From positions 124,001 through 188,000 of the forward strand of contig JANYDK010000011.1 of assembly GCA_025363655.1 (NCBI GenBank): 64,000 nt of DNA, read 5' to 3'. This document shows, piece by piece, positions 50,457 to 58,798 of this stretch. Origin of the DNA: Deltaproteobacteria bacterium (GTDB taxonomy: Bacteria > Myxococcota_A > Polyangia > Polyangiales > JADJMO01). The translations under genes and the position numbers were made by a program. How positions within the stretch are numbered: the stretch's first letter is position 1; each line of letters begins with the position of its first letter. Below the pieces are notes generated by a model. That model was not told the DNA's origin and searched no databases. It worked only from the letters and a program-made list of their open reading frames with translations.

Positions 50457-51131
50457 TCACCCCTCGCCATCGGCAGCATCGACCGCCGCGATCGCCGCAT
50501 CGGCCCACGACTGCAGCCCGAGCTCCTCGCGCGTGAGACCGAAGACGAGCGTGTCGCGGAGCGCACCCTCTGGCGTCAACGAGTGACAGCGGAGCCGAGC
50601 TTCCTGCGTGAAGCCGAGCGACTGGGGCACCTTCGCGCTGCGCACGTTGCTCGGATCGCAATGGATGCGCACGTGCGAGGCGCCGAGGCGTCGGAAGGCC
50701 ATCGCCGCCAGCAGCGTCACCGCCTCGCGGATGTAGCCCTTGCCTTCGCCGGCCTTGCGCACCCAGTAGCCGATCTCGAAGCTGCGTACTTTCCAGTCGA
50801 AGCGATGGAGCCCGCTCCCGCCGATGATCTCGCCAGCGGCGAAGGGACCGTGGGCCGTGCGCGCGCAGACGACGACGACGAAGTCTTCGCGCAGCGCCCA
50901 CTTCGCCGCCAAGGTGCGCGCCGTCGACTCGCTGTCTTCGGCGACCTTCACCGACGGCACCCACGGCAGAAAGCGCGCGAGGTGCTCGCGGGAGCCGTCG
51001 ATCGCGGCGAAGAGCTCGGCGCCGTCACCGCGACGGAAGGGCCGCACGACGATGCGGTCGCCGACGACCTGGGATGGAACATGAAGGAGCGGCGGACGGG
51101 CGAGCGTCTCGGGCGTGGCGGGGGAGGACAT
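50457..51131 (-). CDS. GNAT acetyltransferase (RimJ/RimL type)
   Basis: The 224-residue protein has the RimJ-like order. It starts VVRPFRRGDGAELFAAIDGS. The core contains EIGYWVRKAGEGKGYIREAV, in which the acetyl-CoA loop reads GEGKGY. HIRCDPSN-type sequence (VRIHCDPSNVRSAKVPQSLGF) closes the domain. The family acetylates N-terminal amines or small molecules, and the substrate is unknown. ATG 51131 is preferred; the longer frame upstream lacks family sequence. Confidence 0.92.
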   Translation of the reverse strand: MSSPATPETLARPPLLHVPSQVVGDRIVVRPFRRGDGAELFAAIDGSREHLARFLPWVPSVKVAEDSESTARTLAAKWALREDFVVVVCARTAHGPFAAGEIIGGSGLHRFDWKVRSFEIGYWVRKAGEGKGYIREAVTLLAAMAFRRLGASHVRIHCDPSNVRSAKVPQSLGFTQEARLRCHSLTPEGALRDTLVFGLTREELGLQSWADAAIAAVDAADGEG

Positions 51132-51225
51132 GTCGGAGAGAAAAGCGACGATGGGTGCGCCCGGCAAGTGATCGCGCGCATGCATCGAGACACGGAAGGA
51201 TGTTTTTCGCGCCAAGCTCTGTTGC

Positions 51226-51852
51226 ATGAGCATGGCGCGTACGACCTTCCTTTCCTCTCGCTTGATCTCAGTGGCCTGCCTCGCCTCACCGATATGGCTC
51301 GCAGGAGCGTGCGGTGGTCGAATCGCTCCCGACGATCGTCCAGAGACCGGCCTCGTCGAGCCGTCGGTCGACACCGGCCTTCCGCCGACCCCCGATCCGG
51401 CGCCCGATCCGACGCCGGAGCCGGAGCCCGAGCCGCTGCCCATCCCCGACACCGGCACGCTCCCCGATGCCCCTGCCCTGCCGGACACGCGTGACACTGC
51501 GCCTCCCGCCGACACGACCCCGCCGCCCCCGCCAACCGATGGTTCGACGGGACCAGGCGGACCGACGAGCTGCCGCGCGCGCCCCGAAGCGTGCGGGCCG
51601 ACGACGACGCGACAAGCGTGGGCTCAGTCGGTCGTCGATGCGTGCCAGCGCACCGTCGGTAGCGAGTGCGGCCAAGCCATCTTCGACTTCGACGATCCCG
51701 ACGGCTGCGTCGGCACGATCGACGTCACCAGCTACTCCGCAGCCTTCGCCGCCTGCCTCGAGCACCACGCGTTCACCGAGCGGTGCAGCGGCGACGTCGC
51801 CGTACCTTCAGGAGTGGGCGCCAAGGCAGTGCGGGCTTCGAGCTGCTTCTGA
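51226..51852 (+). CDS. Pro-rich lipoprotein with Cys-containing C-terminal domain
   Basis: The 208-residue protein has a lipobox-like LAGAC at about residue 29 and a Pro/Asp/Thr-rich low-complexity region (about 40-115). A C-terminal domain carries six Cys residues (CRARPEACG, CQRTVGSECG, CVGTIDVT, CLEHHA, ERC). It is probably surface-exposed, with the linker projecting the domain away from the membrane. No function is recognised. ATG 51232 is an alternative start. The next gene is convergent and ends 3 bp further on. Confidence 0.82.
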   Translation: MSMARTTFLSSRLISVACLASPIWLAGACGGRIAPDDRPETGLVEPSVDTGLPPTPDPAPDPTPEPEPEPLPIPDTGTLPDAPALPDTRDTAPPADTTPPPPPTDGSTGPGGPTSCRARPEACGPTTTRQAWAQSVVDACQRTVGSECGQAIFDFDDPDGCVGTIDVTSYSAAFAACLEHHAFTERCSGDVAVPSGVGAKAVRASSCF

Positions 51853-51855
51853 GGA

Positions 51856-52860
51856 TTACTTGCACGACGCCGGATCCGGCGCGACGCACTTGGCAGAGAC
51901 GCACTTCATCGGTTCGAGGCACTTCGGTCCGACGTTCTCGTCGTCGTTGCAGGCCTCCCCGGCCTTCGCCCCCGCGATGCACGTGCCGCCCGGATCGGTC
52001 GCCTTCACCTTGTGGCAGACGCCCTTGTTCGTGCACGCGGTGACCGTCTTGGCGGTCGCGTCGTAGCCGCAGGGCGCGCCGACGCCGGCGAGCTTGATCT
52101 TGAGACACGTCTTGCCGATGGGATCGCAGATGAGCCCCTGCGAGATGTCGCACGTCGGCGCGCCCTTGCCGTTGAAGTCGCAGGCGGCGCCTTCGACGCC
52201 CGCGGCCGGCGCGCACTTGCCGTCGGTGCAGCTCAGCTCGGTGCGGCAAGGAGCGCTCTTGGCGTCGCACGTCGCGCCGACGGCTCCCTGGACGACGCAG
52301 GTCTTGGCGTCCGAGCACTTCAGCCCATGCGCACACTTCTGCGTCGCACACGAAGCGCCAGCGACCGGAGCGACCGCGCACTTGCCGCACACGCTGCCAT
52401 CGCCGGTGCTGCAGTACTTGCTCGTGCACTGCGAGTCGTCGCCGCAGGCTGCGCCCTCGGCGAGCGTGCCGGCCACCGGCAGACAGACGGTCGGCAACGC
52501 GTCGGCGAAGAGGTCGCTGCAAGTGACGGTCGCCGCCGCCTTCGTGCAGTCGGCGTCCTGCTGCGTCGTCGCGCCCGTGCTCGGCGCCGAGAGTCCGAGG
52601 AGACAGTTCGCCTTGAAGGTGCTCTTGCAGGACCCGACGTCGGGATAGGTGATCTGCGTGAGCACGGAGGCGCAGCTGTCGATCTTGGAGCAGTAGGTCG
52701 CTCCGAGATCGCTGCACGCTTGGTCGGCCGTCGGACCCGCGGGCGCGTCGGCGGACGAAGACGACGAACAACCCCCGAGCGCGCCGAGCGCACCGAGTGC
52801 CGTGAGCAAAACGAACGACAGAGGACGAAGCGCGAGCGGCGAGCGGGTGGGGGAAGGCAT
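51856..52860 (-). CDS. Cys-rich lipoprotein with repeated Cys modules
   Basis: The 334-residue protein has a lipobox (LGGC) near residue 29, then about 30 Cys residues. The repeated module has the form C-GDDSQC-x-YC-x-GDGSVCGKC and appears several times with variation. These disulphide-rich modules are common in secreted and surface proteins of Polyangia, where they usually act as adhesion or protection domains. No catalytic residues are seen. It has two further Cys-rich neighbours in the same region. Confidence 0.85.
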   Translation of the reverse strand: MPSPTRSPLALRPLSFVLLTALGALGALGGCSSSSSADAPAGPTADQACSDLGATYCSKIDSCASVLTQITYPDVGSCKSTFKANCLLGLSAPSTGATTQQDADCTKAAATVTCSDLFADALPTVCLPVAGTLAEGAACGDDSQCTSKYCSTGDGSVCGKCAVAPVAGASCATQKCAHGLKCSDAKTCVVQGAVGATCDAKSAPCRTELSCTDGKCAPAAGVEGAACDFNGKGAPTCDISQGLICDPIGKTCLKIKLAGVGAPCGYDATAKTVTACTNKGVCHKVKATDPGGTCIAGAKAGEACNDDENVGPKCLEPMKCVSAKCVAPDPASCK

Positions 52861-52988
52861 GTGCGCGACCAGAGCGAGGCGCGTGCCTGGAGGGGCTCGA
52901 CGAGATTCATGTGCGCGCGCAGGGAATGGAGGGGGGATCGTGAAGCGTGGTTGGCGGGAGCGTGAAGGGGTGGATACGGGCTCTCCCC

Positions 52989-53864
52989 TCACGGACACAG
53001 CAGCTGCGCCGTGCACTCCCAGTGCTTGCTCGTCGCCGAGTACGCACAAATCTTCGGAACGCCGCCGCCCCCCGCGCAGTCGGGGTCGTCGACGCACGTG
53101 TCGGCGCTGGTGTGGCAGAAGTAGCCGGTGAGCCCGCCGCATCCGCCGCCGCGCGTCGGCGAGCAGAAGCCGCCCGCGCCGCAGTCGGCGTCGACGCGAC
53201 ACGCGCCATCGGTGCAGGTGTTGCCGCCCGCGGTGTAGGGACTGCCGTGGCAAACGCAGAGCTTGCCCTTGGCGCAGTCGGTGTCGTGGGTGCAGGTGTC
53301 GTAGGAGCAGAAGCAGATGCGCGCGCCGCCGCCGACGTTCTCGACGCAGCGTCCGTTGGTGCCGCTCTTACAATCGCCGTCGGCGCTGCAGGTGGGTCCA
53401 CCACCGCCGCCGAGCGAGCAGCTTCCGGGTCCGGGCGCGCCTGCGCACAGCGCGTCGCTCGCGCGATGATTGACCGGCACCCTCCCGCCCGAGTCCGACT
53501 TGGTGTCGGTCGAACTGGTGTCGGTGGTGCTGCTGTCGGACGCGCTGGTGTCGAGGCCTGTCGTGTCCGAGCCGGTCGTGTCCGAGCCCGTCGTGTCGAG
53601 GCCTGTCGTGTCGAGGCCGGTCGTATCCAAGCCCGGCGTGTCGGAGCCGCGGGTGTCGAGGCCGGTCGTATCCGAGCCCGTCGTGTCCGAGCCGCCGGCG
53701 TCGTCGGTGGTGTCGCTCGAGGTGCTGCCGCCGCAAGCGGCGACGAGGACCATCACGGTCGCGAGCGAGGTCGCGCGCAAAGTCGTGAGCGAGGTCGCGA
53801 GGCAGCTGGCGCGCAGGCCACGGGACACGGGGGAGACGGGGGACATGCGTGAGGAGTAAGCCAT
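52989..53864 (-). CDS. Cys-rich lipoprotein with Gly-x-Asp-Thr pentapeptide repeats
   Basis: The 291-residue protein has a lipobox (VAAC, Cys44). It continues with ten tandem pentapeptides of the form G-[SL]-D-T-[TRPS] at residues 58-107, then Ser/Thr-rich sequence. A Cys-rich C-terminal half has at least 20 Cys residues in modules such as CSADGDCKSG and CRVDADCGAGGFC. The repeats give a flexible, possibly glycosylated stalk that lifts the Cys-rich head from the membrane. It lies close to two other lipoprotein genes. ATG 53864 is used. Confidence 0.85.
   Translation of the reverse strand: MAYSSRMSPVSPVSRGLRASCLATSLTTLRATSLATVMVLVAACGGSTSSDTTDDAGGSDTTGSDTTGLDTRGSDTPGLDTTGLDTTGLDTTGSDTTGSDTTGLDTSASDSSTTDTSSTDTKSDSGGRVPVNHRASDALCAGAPGPGSCSLGGGGGPTCSADGDCKSGTNGRCVENVGGGARICFCSYDTCTHDTDCAKGKLCVCHGSPYTAGGNTCTDGACRVDADCGAGGFCSPTRGGGCGGLTGYFCHTSADTCVDDPDCAGGGGVPKICAYSATSKHWECTAQLLCP
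53544..53693 (-). repeat. Ten 15-bp tandem repeats encoding G-x-D-T-x
   Basis: Ten in-frame copies of a 15-bp unit (150 bp) encode residues 58-107 of the Cys-rich lipoprotein. Units differ at the second and fifth codons. In-frame repeats of this kind can gain or lose copies by slippage and change stalk length without breaking the frame. Confidence 0.75.
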
Positions 53865-53908
53865 GCACCCAGACTAGCGCCGGATCGCCCCGCACGCCGA
53901 CCTGCGAC

Positions 53909-55195
53909 TCACGTCCCGCGAATCGGTTTCTTCATCGCCGCCGGAATTCGCGTCTCGTCACTCTCCGAGCCCTCGAAGCGCACCTCGCGCGTGGCATAGC
54001 CGCCCTCGGCGACGCGGGCCTCGATCGTGCGCAGGAGCTCGACGAAGGGCTGCTCGTGCTTCGATGCGTCGGCGGGCTTTGCGTACGCGCAAAGCTCCTC
54101 GGGCTCGCCGAGCCAGTAGATCTTGAGCGCGGTGCCGAGATCGCAGCGCGCGTGACGGGCGATGACGAGGAGCTTCTTCGCGCCGTCGTCCCAGTTGTGC
54201 GACGAGGCGACGAGGTCGAGCTCCCAGAGATCCATGTCGGCGAGCTTGCGATTGGACTTGATGCCGAAGCGCTTGCGCAGCTCGGGGATGGCGCGCTTCT
54301 GCCGCTCGGTGCAGAGCACTTCGACGCCGGCGTCGACGTCGAGCTTCTTCAGTCGAGGAAGGCCGCGCACGTCGAGCACGCGCAGCGGATTGCGCGCGAC
54401 GTCGACTCTCTCGAGGAGAGGACAGGCGCCGAGCTCGAGGGTCTCGAGGCTGTTGTCGGCGCACGAGAAGTGACCGAGCGAGGCGCACCCACCGAGGTCG
54501 AGGCGGATCAGCCCGAGCTCGTCGCAGAAGAGCGTCTTCAGCGTCGGATACGCATGAACATCGAATCCACTGAGCGCGCCGAGAGGGCAGGACGACACCG
54601 CCAGCGTCGCGAGCGGCGCGCCCTTCGGGGGAAGCGTCAACGTTCGAATCGGGTTTCCGACCACCCAGAGCGCGCGCAGCTGCGCGAGCCCCGAGACGTC
54701 GAGAGACGTGAGCGCGTTGCGCGACAACGAGAGGCGGGCGAGCGCAGGAAACGAGCGCGCATCGAAGGCGGGCAAGCGGTTGTCGTCGGCGTCGAGGATC
54801 TCGAGCGGCGCCTCGCGAGCCACGGTCAGCTCCTCGAGCGCATTGAAGGAGACGTCGAGATCGACCAGCGCCGGGCACCCACGAAGGTCGAGCGTGCGCA
54901 GGCCATGACTGCCGAGGTGCAGGTGCGTGAGCCGCGGGTGCGTGCCGAGCTCGACGGTGGCGAACTTCATCTTCCAGTTCACGCCGTTGGCGCTGACCTT
55001 CTCGAGCGCGACGAACGGCCGCAGGTCGAGCGCGGGCAACGCGAGCCCCGCGTGGAGCGCGAGCGCGAGGAAGGTGCCGCCCTCGATGCGCGAGCCGGCG
55101 CGCACGAGGTTGTAGATGACGGATTCGGCGTCACTGCCGTCCACCTTGGCGAGCTTGGCGACGAACGCGCGCGCAGCCGGATCGAGGGATTCCAC
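53909..55195 (-). CDS. LRR protein with C-terminal DUF4274-like domain
   Basis: The 428-residue protein starts at GTG 55195. A leucine-rich-repeat array spans about 50-320 (LTHLHLGSHGLRTLDLRGCPAL, LVDLDVSFNALEELTV, RLSLSRNALTSLDVSG). Its C-terminal domain (about 325-400), with LWELDLVASSHNWDDGAKKLL and CDLGTALKIYWLGEPEEL, recalls DUF4274, a fold often linked to immunity or SMI1/KNR4-type proteins. It has no signal peptide. The gene follows a 313-bp non-coding gap that contains the 21-bp minisatellite. Confidence 0.85.
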   Translation of the reverse strand: MESLDPAARAFVAKLAKVDGSDAESVIYNLVRAGSRIEGGTFLALALHAGLALPALDLRPFVALEKVSANGVNWKMKFATVELGTHPRLTHLHLGSHGLRTLDLRGCPALVDLDVSFNALEELTVAREAPLEILDADDNRLPAFDARSFPALARLSLSRNALTSLDVSGLAQLRALWVVGNPIRTLTLPPKGAPLATLAVSSCPLGALSGFDVHAYPTLKTLFCDELGLIRLDLGGCASLGHFSCADNSLETLELGACPLLERVDVARNPLRVLDVRGLPRLKKLDVDAGVEVLCTERQKRAIPELRKRFGIKSNRKLADMDLWELDLVASSHNWDDGAKKLLVIARHARCDLGTALKIYWLGEPEELCAYAKPADASKHEQPFVELLRTIEARVAEGGYATREVRFEGSESDETRIPAAMKKPIRGT

Positions 55196-55228
55196 GTGGG
55201 CGAGAGTAGACGAGTCGTCAGAGCAGGG

Positions 55229-55375
55229 CCCCGCGTCCGGACCAACCTACCCCACGCCCGGACCAACTTACCCCACGTCCAGACCAGCTTACCCCGCGTC
55301 CAGACCAGCTTCCCCCACGTCCAGACCAGCTTCCCCACGGCCGGAACCAGCTCACCCCGCGTCCCGATCAAGCGA
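55229..55375. repeat. 21-bp minisatellite, about seven copies
   Basis: The array has about seven units related to CCCCACGTCCAGACCAGCTT. Units lie at 55229, 55250, 55271, 55292, 55313, 55333 and 55355, with lengths of 20-22 bp. The inner copies are nearly identical, while the outer ones diverge. In one minus-strand frame the units read KLVWTWG-like heptapeptides, but that frame has no start or context as a gene. The copies are contiguous, without spacers, so it is not a CRISPR array. Confidence 0.85.
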
Positions 55376-55421
55376 ACCGCCGCGCGGACCGAGCTGCGAA
55401 ACGGGCGCACGATGCGGCGAC
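55376..55421. other. Rest of the non-coding gap before the terminator
   Basis: This completes the 313-bp gap between the LRR gene and the KxxK-tailed gene. Apart from the repeats and the terminator I see nothing functional in it. Confidence 0.4.
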
Positions 55422-55459
55422 AAAAAAAGACGTGGGCGCAGCCTTGGCCCGCCCACGTC
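55422..55459 (-). terminator. Intrinsic terminator of the 55509-56468 gene
   Basis: On the minus strand a perfect 10-bp stem, GACGTGGGCG (55450-55459 and 55429-55438), with an 11-nt loop is followed at once by seven T residues (55422-55428). It lies 50 nt past the stop at 55509 and is the clearest terminator in the window. Confidence 0.9.
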
Positions 55460-55508
55460 CCCCGCGACTTCCCCCCTTTTCGCGAAGTCTTCTCGAGCTG
55501 GTTCTCGC

Positions 55509-56468
55509 TCAGCTCGGCGTTGCGGTCGGCGCCGCCGCCGCGCCGTTCTTGATGTTCTTCGAGGAGCTGTTGTGGGAGACGAGGACCCCGCGCGTCCCTG
55601 CCCCTGCGTTCAGCGCCGGCACCCCGGCCGCGCTCTCCCGCGCATGCGCGAACGCGCGCATCGCGTACCTCATCTCCAAGAGCACTCGCCCCTCGACGAT
55701 GTTCACGTCGCGCGAGTCCTTGCCGCCGCTGCGACGCTCGCCCGAGGCTTGCTGAATCGCGAGGTCGAGATCGTCGGCGGTGCCCCATGCGTGGTCGACG
55801 TCGCCGCGCTGCAGGTCGAGCGAAGCGACGAGCGCCTTCGACTCGCCATCGGTGCGCCGGAGCCAACCATCGGCGAGGCGGGCGAGCGCGTGCAGAGATT
55901 CGACGAGGTCGCTCGGCTTCTCACCGTGGCCGCGCGCGTCGTCGAGCGAGCCTTGCTCGACGTCGCTGTCGCCGGTGAGCTGTTCGAGCGCGTGGAGCAG
56001 ATCGCGGCGCGAGGCCTTGGCGACGGACACCGAGTGATCGAGCGAGTTGCGCGCTGCCCCCGCGCCCTTGTCGGAGGACTCGGCGCGCGTGCGCTCGAGG
56101 GCGACGATCGACTCGAGGAAGTAGACGAAGCGCGAGGCGCCGTAGCGACGAAGCGCCTGCGGGAACTTGCGGAGCGCGCCGTCGATGACGCGCGCGAAGC
56201 CGACCGCCTCGTTGCGCACGGCATCCGACTGCGTGCGCGCGCCGAGCTGCTGGCACTTGTCGTCGCGATACTGCCCGTTGAATGCCGCGCGCTCGACGTC
56301 GGTGATCGGCGGCCACGACGCGAGGATGCGCGCCGCCTCGCTCGTCTTCTTGCCGCCACCACCACCGCCGCTCGCCTTCGCCGCCACCGCTTTCTTCGGC
56401 GCGCTCTTCGCTTTCGGAGCGGGCTTCTTGCTGCTCTTCGCTTTGGAGGTCTTCTTGGGTTTGGCCAT
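55509..56468 (-). CDS. Hypothetical protein with Lys/Ala-rich histone-H1-like N-tail
   Basis: The 319-residue protein opens with a Lys/Ala-rich tail (about 1-42) with repeats such as KKPAPKAKSAPKKA and a Gly run. A helical domain follows with WPPITDVERAAFNGQYRDDKCQQLG, RFVYFLESIVALERTRAES and DLVESLHALARLADGWLRR. The tail suggests nucleic-acid binding like myxobacterial histone-like proteins. The body is not recognised and looks like a coiled-coil helical bundle. ATG 56468 is chosen; the longer frame is antisense to the next genes. A strong terminator lies downstream. Confidence 0.78.
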   Translation of the reverse strand: MAKPKKTSKAKSSKKPAPKAKSAPKKAVAAKASGGGGGGKKTSEAARILASWPPITDVERAAFNGQYRDDKCQQLGARTQSDAVRNEAVGFARVIDGALRKFPQALRRYGASRFVYFLESIVALERTRAESSDKGAGAARNSLDHSVSVAKASRRDLLHALEQLTGDSDVEQGSLDDARGHGEKPSDLVESLHALARLADGWLRRTDGESKALVASLDLQRGDVDHAWGTADDLDLAIQQASGERRSGGKDSRDVNIVEGRVLLEMRYAMRAFAHARESAAGVPALNAGAGTRGVLVSHNSSSKNIKNGAAAAPTATPS

Positions 56469-56624
56469 GGGCGCGATGGTACCGGGGCGAAGGGGCTTTT
56501 CAATGGTCCGGCGACCGAGCGGAGCGAGATCGACCGGACGGGCCAAAGTTGCGGAGCAATCTTTGGCGAAATGAGACTCTCTCGGAGACCCACGCAAACC
56601 GCGCACCCCGGCTAGGCTGCCCTG

Positions 56625-57188
56625 GTGTCCCATCTCCGCCTGGTCGCCCCGGCCCCCGAGCACCGCGACGGATTCCTCGCCCTGGTTGCCGAAGCACGCG
56701 CTGCCGGCGAAGACGCCTACCTTTGGGACTACCACGACGATTATCTGCGCTACCTCCGCGAGACCTCCGCCCTCTCGCGCGGCGAAGACCTCGCACCGGG
56801 CATGGTCCCCTGCGACGTCCTCTTCCTCGTCGACCGCGACGATCGCGGAGCCCCACGAGCCGGTCCGCTCCCCGTCCTTGGCTTCGCCCGCGTCCGCCAT
56901 CGACTGAACGAGCGGCTCGAGGAGTACGGCGGTCACATCGGGTACTACGTCACGAAGAGCGTGCGCGGTCGCGGCCTCGGCACCGCCATCCTCCGGCTCG
57001 CGCTCGCCCGCACCGCCGAGCTCGGCCTCGCGTCGGTGCTCGTCACCTGCGACGCCGACAACCTCGGCTCGGTGCGCGTGCTCGAGAAGAACGGCGCCGT
57101 GCGAGAGAGCGAGGGCCGCTCCCCCAAGGACGGCGCCAAGCTCCTCCGCTGGTCGGTGCGCATCGGCCCGCCAGCCATGTCGACATAG
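56625..57188 (+). CDS. GNAT acetyltransferase
   Basis: The 187-residue protein starts at GTG 56625. The core has the GNAT acetyl-CoA loop in SVRGRGLGTAILRLALARTAELG (R/Q-x-x-G-x-G/A pattern) and the C-terminal DADNLGSVRVLEKNGA. HIGYYVTKSVRGRG matches a common GNAT order. The substrate is unknown. TAGGCT ends 6 nt before the GTG with no Shine-Dalgarno, so this is the clearest leaderless-type start in the window. Confidence 0.92.
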   Translation: MSHLRLVAPAPEHRDGFLALVAEARAAGEDAYLWDYHDDYLRYLRETSALSRGEDLAPGMVPCDVLFLVDRDDRGAPRAGPLPVLGFARVRHRLNERLEEYGGHIGYYVTKSVRGRGLGTAILRLALARTAELGLASVLVTCDADNLGSVRVLEKNGAVRESEGRSPKDGAKLLRWSVRIGPPAMST

Positions 57189-57210
57189 CTGAGACCAGGA
57201 ACTAGCCCCG

Positions 57211-57645
57211 ATGCCGACGGTGCGCGCTCTCTTTCCCTCCGCCCTGACCCTCGCTCTCGGCTCGCTCGTCGGGTGCCGCGAGTCCTGCTCCCGCGACTCA
57301 CGCGACGTACGCATCGGTCCCGATGACGCCGGCTCCTCGACGCCCTCTCCGCCACCGGCGCCCGCGCCACGCCTCCCTGCCGATGGGCCCATCGTGCTCT
57401 CCAGCGAATGGACGCGCTGCAAGCTCGACGCCGACTGCGTCATTCTCACCCTCGGTTGCTGCAACGAAACCGCCGTCGCACGCCCCCACGCCGCCGAGGT
57501 CCGCAAGGCCCTCGATGCCTCCGGCCGCAGCTATTGCCCACCGAAGACCGCCTGCGGCCCCGGCCCCGACGGAACCTGGAACGACCAGCCCGCAACCTGC
57601 GGCGACGGCACGTGCCAACTGCCCGCAGCCTTGGTGCCGAAGTAG
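57211..57645 (+). CDS. Small Cys-containing lipoprotein
   Basis: The 144-residue protein has a lipobox (LVGC) at about residue 22, a Pro-rich linker, then a C-terminal domain with about eight Cys residues (CKLDADCVILTLGCC, CPPKTACGPG, CGDGTCQLP). The arrangement suggests a disulphide-stabilised surface domain. No function is recognised. It lies 22 nt after the GNAT stop, so the two may be co-transcribed. Confidence 0.82.
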   Translation: MPTVRALFPSALTLALGSLVGCRESCSRDSRDVRIGPDDAGSSTPSPPPAPAPRLPADGPIVLSSEWTRCKLDADCVILTLGCCNETAVARPHAAEVRKALDASGRSYCPPKTACGPGPDGTWNDQPATCGDGTCQLPAALVPK

Positions 57646-57748
57646 CGCGCGCTTGCGACCGAGCGATCTGCGGAACTTCCCCCCGCTCCCCCTGTCGCTC
57701 CGCCGACCACTGCACCCTCGCAGTTGCGTCCCTACCAGGAGCGAACCG

Positions 57749-58156
57749 ATGCCCGAATGGATTCACGAAGCAGGCTGGCCGATCTACATGGTGATCGTCG
57801 TCGGGGCGGCGTCACTGACGGCGGCGATGCAGTACGCGCGTTCGCCACGGCGTGATCTCTTCGCGCTCGTCGTCGGGCTCGGCGTGGCGACCGCGCTGCT
57901 CGGCGTGATCGGAACGGTGCTCGGCATCCAGATGTCTGCGGGGGCCATCGGCAAGGTGGCGGCCGATCAGCGGTGGATCTTTCTCGTCGGGTTGAAGGAG
58001 TCGCTGCACAACACGACGGCGGCGCTGGTCATCGCGGCGGTCGATGCGCTGGTGGTCACGGTCGGCGCCGTGCGCTTCGCGCGACGTGAAGCGCGCCGTG
58101 ACGCACGCACGGACGCAGCGACGGCAGCGGCGGCTGCGACGGCAGCGGAAGGCTGA
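57749..58156 (+). CDS. Orphan ExbB/TolQ/MotA-like membrane protein
   Basis: The 135-residue protein has an N-terminal helix (about 10-25), a second hydrophobic segment (LFALVVGLGVATALLGVIGTVLG, about 38-60) and a third (TTAALVIAAVDALVVTVGAV, about 88-107). The pair with GVIGTVLG and the helix after LKESLHN matches the pore helices of the ExbB/TolQ family in short form. There is no adjacent ExbD/TolR partner. The call is moderate because of length and divergence. Confidence 0.7.
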   Translation: MPEWIHEAGWPIYMVIVVGAASLTAAMQYARSPRRDLFALVVGLGVATALLGVIGTVLGIQMSAGAIGKVAADQRWIFLVGLKESLHNTTAALVIAAVDALVVTVGAVRFARREARRDARTDAATAAAAATAAEG

Positions 58157-58181
58157 GCGATCGCTCCGAGTCTCGTCTCAC

Positions 58182-58760
58182 ATGCATGCGGGCGGCAGTT
58201 CAGCCAGCAAGGAGGGCTCGCCGCCCGGGCGCGTTCTTGCCACGCTCGACGACGTGCCGATCGCCCTTCGCCCCGCCCTCCCCGCCGATCTCCCCGGTGC
58301 CACGCGTCTCGCGGTGCTGCTGGTGCATCAGCATCACGCCTACGACCCGCAGCGCTTCGCGCTCTTCGGCAGCCACGGCGATCTCGAGCGCGGGTACGCG
58401 GGCTTCCTTGCCCACGAGATGGACGATCCGCAGGCGGTGATCCTGGTCGCCGTCGACGAGGGCGAGGGCGAGGGCGCCTCCGACATCGTCGGCTACGCCT
58501 ATGGGCGCATCGAACCACCGAGCTATCAAGCGCTGCTCGACACGTACGGCGCCCTCCATGATCTCTACGTCGACGAGCGCGTGAGGGGACGCGGGCTGGC
58601 GCGTCGATTGGTGACCGAGATGCTCGCCCGCCTGCGCGCGCTCGGCGCTCCGCGCGTGGTGCTCTCGACTGCGCAGGAGAACGCGAACGCGCAGGCGATG
58701 TTCGCGAAGCTGGGGTTTCGCCGGACGATGATCGAGATGACCTGCGAGCTCGGCGTGTGA
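58182..58760 (+). CDS. GNAT acetyltransferase
   Basis: The 192-residue protein has the GNAT core with LYVDERVRGRGLARRLVTEMLARLRALG, whose acetyl-CoA loop reads RGRGLA, and LSTAQENANAQAMFAKLGF. ATG 58182 is used; the frame upstream to 58044 overlaps the ExbB-like gene. Substrate is unknown. The stop overlaps a GTG that could start the next gene, but the better start there is ATG 58799. Confidence 0.9.
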   Translation: MHAGGSSASKEGSPPGRVLATLDDVPIALRPALPADLPGATRLAVLLVHQHHAYDPQRFALFGSHGDLERGYAGFLAHEMDDPQAVILVAVDEGEGEGASDIVGYAYGRIEPPSYQALLDTYGALHDLYVDERVRGRGLARRLVTEMLARLRALGAPRVVLSTAQENANAQAMFAKLGFRRTMIEMTCELGV

Positions 58761-58798
58761 CGCGGAATACCGAGGGACGCTCTCGGGTTGGTGGGCGC

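Noticed and set aside
55229-55375. Repeat array considered as a CRISPR
   Set aside because: The units are contiguous with no unique spacers, and no cas genes are in the window.
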